NCBI RefSeq assembly: GCF_019464495.1
Contig: NZ_CP080492.1
Location: 1,550,001-1,614,000 of the forward strand
Reading direction: 5' to 3'
Origin: Leucobacter luti
GTDB lineage: Bacteria > Actinomycetota > Actinomycetes > Actinomycetales > Microbacteriaceae
Length of the DNA stretch: 64,000 bases
Positions 1 through 8,247 of this stretch are shown in pieces. A model generated the notes under the pieces. The model did no database searches, was not told where the DNA came from, and worked only from the letters and a program-made list of their open reading frames with translations. The translations under genes were made by a program, and so were the position numbers. Position 1 is the first letter of the stretch. Every line of letters starts with the position of its first letter.

Positions 1-38
1 CCAGACTGCCGCGGCCGAGAAAGCCGTCCGCCGTTCAC
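1..38 (-). CDS. Possible start of the next Tad-cluster gene (partial)
   Basis: A GTG at 38..36 overlaps the tadA stop codon (GTGA) and opens a frame that stays open to the window edge. Only 12 codons are visible, so no domain can be read. In actinobacterial tad clusters tadA is normally followed by the membrane gene tadB, and a 4-base stop/start overlap is usual there. The tadB identity is therefore inference from position only. Confidence 0.3.
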   Translation of the reverse strand, partial: MNGGRLSRPRQS

Positions 39-1450
39 AGCCGCCCCACGTCGATCGCAAGTCCTCGGTCAGTCCCGATGCTGAGCCTGCCAATGGCTTC
101 CACTCGCGGTCGACCGGCCACGCGTGTCAGGTGCACCACCAGGTCGAGCGCGGAAACGGCCTGCCTCGCCAGCGCTTCAGGGGGCAACCCGGCGCTGGCT
201 CCAAGTGCTTCGAGCCGGGCGGGCACTTCGCTGATCTTGCTCGCATGGAGCGTGCCGGCTCCGCCATCGTGTCCTGTGTTGAGGGCAGTGAGCAGCGTCG
301 CGATCTCCGGACCACGGCACTCCCCCAACGCGATGCGGTCAGGCCGCATCCGCAGCGCCTCACGCAGCAGTTCGTCGAGCGTGACTCGTCCGAGCCCTTC
401 AGTGCTCGCCTGCCGCGCTTCGAGAGCTATCGCGTGCGGATGCGCGAGCCGCAGTTCGGCAAGATCCTCGATAGTGACGATACGTTCGCGGCGCCCCACG
501 AGCGAGAGGAGGGCGGCGAGGAGCGTCGTCTTGCCGGTTCCCGTGCCGCCCGTGATGAGTAGATTTCTGCGCCCACGCACTGCGCTCCGCAGCAAGTCGG
601 CGACTCGCAGAGTGCACAGTCCCCCGCTCACAAGTTCGTCAAAGCTGAGCATCTCTACTCGCGGCACTCGGATAGATACTGCAGCTCCGGCAACGGCCAC
701 CGGCGGGAGCACAGCGTGCACCCGCATCCCATCTCCCAACCGCACATCACCGCTCGGATGCAGTTCATCCAAGTGCCGACCCCCCGCTGCGATCAGCGCA
801 GTAGCAAGGCGGTGCACTGCGGCAGGCTGCACGGACCAGCCCGCGATGTGCTCGATCTGACCAGCCCGATCCACCCAGAGTTCACCCTGTCCGGCCCGCA
901 CGTGCACGAGGAGATCCCGCAGCGCAGGATCGTCGAGCACGGGGAGCAAGCCGCCCAGCGCGCGCCGCGCCGCGAGCGGGAGGGCGGCGGTGCGCGGCGG
1001 TGGCAGCGGAGCGCAGACGCGTGACGAGCGCTCTGCAGCGTTATCCGGTAGAGGATCTGGCCGCAGCAGCCCGACGGCCTGCGGCCCGTCACTCTGTGGA
1101 GTCGCGCGTCCCAGCAGCTCCGCCCAAGACGCCTCCGTTGCACGCAGCTCAGCCCCGGAGACGTCGCGTTCCGGCGCGATCTCATCCTGCCGTGCGGTGT
1201 CGGCTTGGCCCGGGGAGCTTTCGCGCCCCGCCCACCACCGGCCGTGCTTTCCGCGCTGCTGGCGCTCGACTGCACCCCGAAAGTCGTCAGCGCGCCGGGA
1301 CCCACCAGCACCTCCAGATCTTCGAGATTCTGCAGAGCTCCGAGAGTTCCGAGACCCCCGAGAACCTCCAACACCCCCGGGCCCGCCAGGCGAGCGCACG
1401 ACCGTTTTCGGCTGTGCGGGGGCCGTGTGTCTGAGGAGTGAGGGAATCAT
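35..1450 (-). CDS. tadA: TadA/CpaF-type secretion ATPase of the Tad (Flp) pilus
   Basis: This cytoplasmic hexameric ATPase would power assembly of a type IVb (Tad/Flp) pilus. About 471 residues from the ATG at 1450, which has a GGTGG element about 8 bases upstream. Residues 1 to about 150 are low complexity (Gly/Ser/Arg rich) and show no domain. The conserved part follows: an N-terminal ATPase lobe (residues about 160-270), Walker A GGTGTGKTT near 299-307, an acidic TIEDLAELRL segment, a RPDRIALGECRG segment and the HDGGAGTLHAS histidine box. A start within the low-complexity stretch is possible. The gene diverges from acs, and tadB/tadC would lie beyond the left edge of the window. Confidence 0.85.
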   Translation of the reverse strand: MIPSLLRHTAPAQPKTVVRSPGGPGGVGGSRGSRNSRSSAESRRSGGAGGSRRADDFRGAVERQQRGKHGRWWAGRESSPGQADTARQDEIAPERDVSGAELRATEASWAELLGRATPQSDGPQAVGLLRPDPLPDNAAERSSRVCAPLPPPRTAALPLAARRALGGLLPVLDDPALRDLLVHVRAGQGELWVDRAGQIEHIAGWSVQPAAVHRLATALIAAGGRHLDELHPSGDVRLGDGMRVHAVLPPVAVAGAAVSIRVPRVEMLSFDELVSGGLCTLRVADLLRSAVRGRRNLLITGGTGTGKTTLLAALLSLVGRRERIVTIEDLAELRLAHPHAIALEARQASTEGLGRVTLDELLREALRMRPDRIALGECRGPEIATLLTALNTGHDGGAGTLHASKISEVPARLEALGASAGLPPEALARQAVSALDLVVHLTRVAGRPRVEAIGRLSIGTDRGLAIDVGRL

Positions 1451-1537
1451 GCGGATATTCCACCCGATGCCGCAGTTGTGCACGACAAAATACTGTCCAA
1501 TGTGGATAGTTCGGGGTTTTTCTCCACCGGTGTCATA

Positions 1538-1567
1538 TTGAGAGCGAAGGTCGCCGCACGGTATAGC
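1538..1567 (+). promoter_or_regulatory. Candidate promoter of acs
   Basis: TTGAGA (1538-1543) and TATAGC (1562-1567) are separated by 18 bases and lie about 75 bases upstream of the acs ATG. This is a reasonable vegetative-type promoter by eye only. Confidence 0.4.
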
Positions 1568-1641
1568 CTGGTGGTGCAATCGGCGCTTCCGGCACCCGCA
1601 GTTTCGGAGCGCTCCACTCGCGAGAACGGATAAGGGCGTCC

Positions 1642-3624
<1,983 letters not shown>

Positions 3625-3642
3625 TCACCCGTTCGAGGAGTG

Positions 3643-3679
3643 GAGAGGGGCATCGCGCACGACGCGCGGTGCCCCTCTC
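3643..3679 (+). terminator. Hairpin after acs
   Basis: Ten-base inverted repeat, GAGAGGGGCA type (3643-3652 pairing with 3670-3679), 18 bases after the acs stop. No T-tract, as is common in high-GC actinobacteria. The remainder of the gap to 3901 shows no gene or other structure that I can support. Confidence 0.7.
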
Positions 3680-3901
3680 AGTGCGCAGCCCCGCACCTCT
3701 CGAAGGCCCTGGTCCACGCCCCACAGCCCGCAATCACGCGGCTTCAGGATCAGGCAATCGGTGAGGAGTGTGTCGAGCACCGGAGTACCAGTGTTCGTGG
3801 AGACTACCGCTCGGATCTGACTTCAGCCGAGAACGCACGGTGCTCGATGCGTTCAGCCTGGTGGTCTCCTCTTGTGAGGCCTGGCGCGTTGGGTGCCATG
3901 C

Positions 3902-4201
3902 CTATGCCTGCGCACAGCGGTCCACCCAGTGCTCGGCCTCGGCCTCATCAGCACCCAGCGCGAGCACGATGTCGTTGGCGAGGCCGCTATCCATTCGGGT
4001 GCGCCTGGGGCGCATCACATCGTAGACCGTGGAGCGATCGGGGATCGCGGCGCCGGACTGCACGCCACGGAAAACGCGGAGCTCTGCGATCAGCCGCACC
4101 AGCGTCCCGTAGGACGTCACCCCTTTCAGCCCGGGGAGATCATGGGCGATCAGGTCGAACGACTCCCCTGCGGCATCCTGCGAGTCCCGGAGAACCGACA
4201 T
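3902..4201 (-). CDS. Small putative helix-turn-helix protein
   Basis: About 99 residues starting at the ATG at 4201, which is preceded by GGGGGAG; the open frame runs further upstream but without a better start. The central part (SYGTLVRLIAELRVFRG, then IPDRSTVYDVM, then DIVLALGADEAEAEHW) resembles the short N-terminal helix-turn-helix domains of Streptomyces-type regulators, with a DNA-recognition helix around STVYDVMR. No effector or enzymatic domain is present. The target is unknown. It lies downstream of the RidA terminator, so it is probably transcribed separately. Confidence 0.5.
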   Translation of the reverse strand: MSVLRDSQDAAGESFDLIAHDLPGLKGVTSYGTLVRLIAELRVFRGVQSGAAIPDRSTVYDVMRPRRTRMDSGLANDIVLALGADEAEAEHWVDRCAQA

Positions 4202-4278
4202 CGCTCCCCCGTGAATTGAGTCGTGCGAGCAGTCTCCACGAGTCCATCGTCGTTCGCACTGTGTGAGCCCACACACAC

Positions 4279-4315
4279 GAACGCGGGGACGAATCCACCG
4301 GATCCGCCCCCGCGT
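4279..4315 (-). terminator. Hairpin downstream of the RidA gene
   Basis: Nine-base perfect arms (AACGCGGGG at 4279-4287 with CCCCGCGTT at 4307-4315) plus further internal pairing, 30 bases after the RidA stop. Confidence 0.6.
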
Positions 4316-4345
4316 TATTCGTGCTGAGTGCACGACTCCGACAAA

Positions 4346-4822
4346 CTAATCGGCGATCTTGAACACGAACTCGATTTCTACTGGAGCGTCGAGCGGCAGA
4401 ACCGCGACGCCAACGGCGGAGCGCACATGAATCCCGAGATCCCCGAATACGCGGCCGAGGAACATCGAGGCGCCGTTGGCCACTGCAGGTTGGCCAGTAA
4501 AAGACGGATCCGACGCCACGAAGGCGGTGACCTTGACGACCTGGACAATACGGTCGAGGTCTCCGATGACGCCGCGTACTGCTGCGAGGGCGTTCAACGC
4601 ACACAGCTGCGCGAGCTCTTCGGCCCGCTCGGGGGTCACGAGCCCCTCCCCGACCCCGACTTTGCCGGTCTCGGGCAGCGCGCCCGAGACGAAAGGCAGC
4701 TGCCCGGCCGTGTAGACGTAATTCCCATCACGCAGTGCAGGGACGTAGGCGGCCACCGCTGCGGCGACCTCTGGGACCTCACATCCGAGTTCGCGCAGGC
4801 GATCCTCAATGACTGATGACAT
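4346..4822 (-). CDS. RidA/YjgF-family protein
   Basis: 158 residues, matching the RidA (Rid/YER057c/UK114) family, longer subgroup. Family members are trimeric enzymes that hydrolyse reactive enamine/imine intermediates from amino-acid metabolism. Recognisable are the central GQLPFVSG strand, LNALAAVRGVIGDLDRIVQVVKVTAFV, and the C-terminal SAVGVAVLPLDAPVEIEFVF. The canonical substrate-carboxylate arginine position reads as valine/glycine here (GVGVAVLPL-type), so specificity may differ. The ATG lies 4 bases after the DUF4177 stop, so the two genes are almost certainly co-transcribed and translationally coupled. Confidence 0.88.
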   Translation of the reverse strand: MSSVIEDRLRELGCEVPEVAAAVAAYVPALRDGNYVYTAGQLPFVSGALPETGKVGVGEGLVTPERAEELAQLCALNALAAVRGVIGDLDRIVQVVKVTAFVASDPSFTGQPAVANGASMFLGRVFGDLGIHVRSAVGVAVLPLDAPVEIEFVFKIAD

Positions 4823-4826
4823 GCGG

Positions 4827-4997
4827 TTAGGCCTTCTTTCTCTTCAGGTAGGCAACATTTCCGCCGGCCGGGCCCTCGATGATCTGCACGAGTTCCCACC
4901 CCTGCGCGCCCCAATTGTTCAGGATCTGCGCCTCATTGTGCAGCAGCAGCGGGGTGACGAAGTACTCCCACTGCGCCGTCTCGATCGTTTCACTCAC
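4827..4997 (-). CDS. DUF4177-type micro-protein
   Basis: A 56-residue gene starting at the GTG at 4997, with GGGAG eight bases upstream. It reads WEYFVTPLLLHNEAQILNNW, then GAQGWELVQIIEGPAGG, and ends AYLKRKKA. This is the compact DUF4177 pattern (an N-terminal W-E-Y strand, the N-x-x-G-x-x-G-W-E-L-V motif, then a basic tail). The function of the family is unknown. In actinobacteria it commonly sits directly before a RidA gene, as here. Confidence 0.8.
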   Translation of the reverse strand: MSETIETAQWEYFVTPLLLHNEAQILNNWGAQGWELVQIIEGPAGGNVAYLKRKKA

Positions 4998-5541
4998 GTA
5001 CGGATCTCCCTCTGAATTCAGCCGGATAGCTCCGGCTTAGTCTGCCGCGTCGCACTTGATACCCGCGACTTGCGCAGATTTCTCGTAACGTCGCTTCGCT
5101 TCGATTGTATGACCAGGAGGACCACTCGGGTCTCCGTGAACTCACGAAGGCGGGCATAGGCGCAAACACGAAACAGGCGGAGTCGCTCGCGGAAGCCCAC
5201 GCGCTGACGAGGGCCGCGGCGCTGATGCGCTCAACGCGGTGTCCGGTGTCCTGCATGTCTCGCTGGTTGCCCGGGAGAGGCTCAGCCCACGTGTCTCTGA
5301 CACCTGTGCCAGGTGGCGACCATGCCCGTCAAGTTCAGCTGTGAGTCTGGTGGGAAGGCCCGCGAGACGCCGTTGAGCGTGCCAGCGCATCCTCGGAGCA
5401 CACTCAAAGCGGTGCCCCGTGACGCTACGTTTCGTGCGCTGAGCTGGGGAAAGAACGGCTGCGCTCCCCGCACGCGGCAGCACGGACCATCCACCTGGCA
5501 CACTCAGGGAATTGCAGATCAGTCGCATATGCTCGCCTGTT
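4998..5541. other. Long intergenic region with few recognisable features
   Basis: 544 bases between the divergent DUF4177 and penicillin-binding protein genes. No convincing gene was found; in particular I could not read a WhiB protein, which I had expected as a possible neighbour here. Two items are visible. One is a perfect 7-base hairpin (AGCCGGA tagc TCCGGCT, 5020-5037) in the untranslated leader of the DUF4177 gene. The other, at 5091-5124, is a stretch resembling the 5' ends of the two downstream penicillin-binding protein genes (see findings). Confidence 0.5.
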
Positions 5542-5544
5542 ATG
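5528..5544 (+). promoter_or_regulatory. Leaderless-type -10 element and start of first PBP gene
   Basis: TATGCT (5528-5533) is followed by exactly 8 bases and then the ATG at 5542. There is no Shine-Dalgarno sequence. The second PBP gene has the same geometry, which suggests that both mRNAs begin at or next to the start codon. Confidence 0.5.
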
Positions 5545-8169
5545 ACCAGGAAGACAACGCAGAACCCGCCGGTTCGCACCGAAAAGCCACGCAGCGCTGG
5601 CGGGGCCCTCAGCGGCATCCTCGGCGCTGTTGCGATGAGTGCGATCGCGGGAGTGCTCGTCACGGCAGCGGTAACCCCGGTGGTCGCACTCAGCGGCACC
5701 GCGGCAAACTCCGCCGTGGATATCTTTGAGAATCTGCCCGATCATCTCAATCCAGGTCGTCTCGCTGAGCCCTCCACGCTCTGGGCCACAGACAAGGACA
5801 CCGGAGAAGAATTCCAGCTGACGGAGTTCTATGATCAGGATCGCGAAACCGTGGGTTGGGACGATATCTCCCAGTTCGTGAAAGACGCGGCCGTCGCCGA
5901 GGAGGATCCCCGCTTCTACACGCATGGCGGTGTCGATATGCTCGCAACGGCGCGAGCAGTGCTGCAGAACGCTGCGGGCCAGAACCTGTCGGGCGCCTCG
6001 ACGATCACGATGCAGTACGTGCGTAACGTGCTGATCCAGGACGCACTCGCGATTCCCGACGAGGAAGAGCAGAAAGCCGCGTACAAAGACGCGATGAAGC
6101 AGGATGTCGATCGCAAGCTCAAAGAAATGAAGCTCGCGATCAGCATCGAGAAGAAGTACCCGAAAGACGAGATCCTGCTCGGGTACCTCAATATCGCTCT
6201 GTTTGGCCGCACGATCTACGGCATCGAGTCTGCAGCACAGTACTACTACAGCTCTTCGGCGAAGGACCTCTCGCTCGCGCAGGCGGCCAGCCTCGTCGCG
6301 ATCGTGAACAACCCCGGCCACCTCCAGATCGACGTTCCCGAGAACATCCCGGCCAACAAAGAGCGCCGCGACAAGATCCTCGGCAGCATGCTGAACCACG
6401 GCAAGATCACCCAAGCCCAGTACGACGAAGCCATCGCTACCGAGGTCACGCCCGTCATCAAGGAACGCAGACAGGGCTGTGCTGTGGCCGAGGCGAATTA
6501 CGGCGTCGGCAACTTCTGCGACTACGTGCAGCGCTACATCAAGCAGGATCCGAGCTTTGGGGACACCCCAGAGGAGCGGGAGTTCAACTTCAGCCGCGGC
6601 GGCTACCAGATCAAGACCACGATCGACCTCCCCATGCAGGCAGCGGCCACCGCGTCGATGCGCGAGAACGTGCCCGCGCTCTTGGACGGCATCGATGTCG
6701 GTGCGGCAACGAGCAGCATCGAGGTCGGTACCGGCCGCGTGCTCGCAATGGTGCAAAACCGCCCGTTTAGCAATGACCCAGAGGCCGTCGAACAGGATCC
6801 CGGCCTGAGCGCAATCAACTACAACACCGACTACGAGTACGGAGGCTCCAGCGGCTTCCAGGTCGGCTCAACGTTTAAGGCCGTCACACTCGCCGAGTGG
6901 ATCCGCACGGGCCACTCGGTCCAGGACATCGTGAACGTAAACGGTCGCACGGTACCGCTGCAGTCTTTCCCGGATTCCTGCTCCCCTGACGGGGTGTACG
7001 GCTACGGCAACTGGGAGTTCTCCAACGACAACACTCAGATCACCGGCAACCGTTCAGTGTTGACGGCCACGGCACAGTCCATCAACGGCGGCTTCGTCTC
7101 GATGCAGCAGAAGATGGATCTCTGCGAGACCTACGCGATGGGCGCCAAGCTCGGCATTCATCGCGCAGCGCCGCAGAACACGAATGAAGATCTGAACAAC
7201 TACGGCACCACCGAACTCACGCGGGTCCCCTCCGGCGTGTTCGCGGGGACCGACGAGGTCGCCCCCATCACGATGGCCTCCGCGTTCGGCGCGTTCGCCG
7301 GCAACGGCACGGTCTGCACCCCGGTGCCGATCGACCAGATCATCGGCCCGGACGGTAAAGAAGTCGAGTTCACCAAGTCCACCTGCAGCGAGGCGACGTC
7401 CCCGGAGGTCGCGGCCGGTGTGGCGTATGCCCTGCAATACGCGGTGACCAACGGGCTCGCCGATCACGCTCGCTCCGCGTACGGCACGCCGCACCTCGCA
7501 AAGACCGGAACCACCGACGAAGTGAAAGACAACTGGACTGTGGGTGCGAGCACGAAGGTCGCCACCGCCACCTGGGTGGGCAATGCTGGTCCAGTGCAGC
7601 TCGCAGACGGCACCTGGGATCGCGTGTCCACACAGGGCTTCGGCAACCTGATGGTCGCGGACCAGTCAATCTGGCCGGCCGTCATGAATGTCGCTGACGC
7701 CCGCTATGGCGGGGATCCATTCCCCGAGCCGAGCCCGACGTCCACTCAGGCGAAGACCGTCACGGTGCCAGATGTCGCGGGCAAGTCCTTTGACGAGGCG
7801 AGCAAGACTCTGACGGATCTCGGCTTCAACGTCGCGGACGGCGGTGAGGTTGACTCCGCTGTGGGCGAGGGCCTCGTGGCACACTCCGATCCGGCCGCAG
7901 GCACTGAGCTCACTCAAGGCTCGGGTGTCACACTCTTCCGCAGCAACGGAGAGGCGAGCGCAGTGCCTGACGGCCTGATCGGCGCGACAGGAAATGCTGC
8001 GAAGTCCACGCTCAACAGCGCCGGATTCACCAGGGTCGACTTCTCCTGCGAGGCAAACGGGAAGGCCGACGGCAAAAAGCACAAGGTCGTCTCGGTGAGC
8101 CCGGGAAGCGGCGAGGAGGCCAATACGAATGGCACTGTCACACTGACTCTCGCCTGCGGAAAGCCGTAG
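5542..8169 (+). CDS. Bifunctional penicillin-binding protein (PonA-type) with PASTA domains, copy 1
   Basis: Class A PBP that polymerises lipid II and cross-links peptidoglycan outside the membrane. 875 residues from the ATG at 5542; an upstream in-frame TTG at 5512 is less likely. Order: short basic tail, one membrane anchor (about residues 25-50), GT51 glycosyltransferase with EEDPRFYTHGGVD and GASTITMQ (both catalytic glutamate regions intact), transpeptidase with STFK, SIN and KTGT boxes, and two C-terminal PASTA repeats (VPDVAGKSFDEAS and VPDGLIGATGNAAKS). A strong terminator separates it from a second, equally long copy. The glycosyltransferase section is almost identical in DNA to that copy, while the transpeptidase halves differ. 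Confidence 0.93.
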   Translation: MTRKTTQNPPVRTEKPRSAGGALSGILGAVAMSAIAGVLVTAAVTPVVALSGTAANSAVDIFENLPDHLNPGRLAEPSTLWATDKDTGEEFQLTEFYDQDRETVGWDDISQFVKDAAVAEEDPRFYTHGGVDMLATARAVLQNAAGQNLSGASTITMQYVRNVLIQDALAIPDEEEQKAAYKDAMKQDVDRKLKEMKLAISIEKKYPKDEILLGYLNIALFGRTIYGIESAAQYYYSSSAKDLSLAQAASLVAIVNNPGHLQIDVPENIPANKERRDKILGSMLNHGKITQAQYDEAIATEVTPVIKERRQGCAVAEANYGVGNFCDYVQRYIKQDPSFGDTPEEREFNFSRGGYQIKTTIDLPMQAAATASMRENVPALLDGIDVGAATSSIEVGTGRVLAMVQNRPFSNDPEAVEQDPGLSAINYNTDYEYGGSSGFQVGSTFKAVTLAEWIRTGHSVQDIVNVNGRTVPLQSFPDSCSPDGVYGYGNWEFSNDNTQITGNRSVLTATAQSINGGFVSMQQKMDLCETYAMGAKLGIHRAAPQNTNEDLNNYGTTELTRVPSGVFAGTDEVAPITMASAFGAFAGNGTVCTPVPIDQIIGPDGKEVEFTKSTCSEATSPEVAAGVAYALQYAVTNGLADHARSAYGTPHLAKTGTTDEVKDNWTVGASTKVATATWVGNAGPVQLADGTWDRVSTQGFGNLMVADQSIWPAVMNVADARYGGDPFPEPSPTSTQAKTVTVPDVAGKSFDEASKTLTDLGFNVADGGEVDSAVGEGLVAHSDPAAGTELTQGSGVTLFRSNGEASAVPDGLIGATGNAAKSTLNSAGFTRVDFSCEANGKADGKKHKVVSVSPGSGEEANTNGTVTLTLACGKP
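5822..6447 (+). repeat. Near-identical direct repeat, copy 1 (GT51 domain)
   Basis: 626 bases that match 8522-9147 at an offset of 2700 with two differences found by eye (5958 a/g and 6198 t/c, both at third codon positions). Identity ends abruptly at 6448. A second identical block of about 58 bases covers the membrane anchor (5656-5713). Confidence 0.9.
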
Positions 8170-8178
8170 CGGCAGAGT

Positions 8179-8217
8179 TCCCCGCACGCAGCATGGGTCG
8201 CTGCGTGCGGGGATTTT
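8179..8217 (+). terminator. Intrinsic terminator between the two PBP genes
   Basis: Thirteen-base perfect stem (CCCCGCACGCAGC at 8180-8192 with 8200-8212), 7-base loop, followed by ATTTTC. It isolates the first PBP gene from the second. Confidence 0.9.
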
Positions 8218-8230
8218 CAGCAATGTCGCA

Positions 8231-8247
8231 TACGCTTGGATGTTATG
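8231..8247 (+). promoter_or_regulatory. Leaderless-type -10 element and start of second PBP gene
   Basis: TACGCT (8231-8236), 8 bases, then ATG at 8245, the same spacing as in the first copy. The flanking TCGCATA and GTTATGACC are shared. No ribosome binding site is visible. Confidence 0.5.

Noticed and set aside
4998..5541. WhiB-type regulator near the PBP genes
   Set aside because: No frame shows the four-cysteine pattern with the GVWGG turn.
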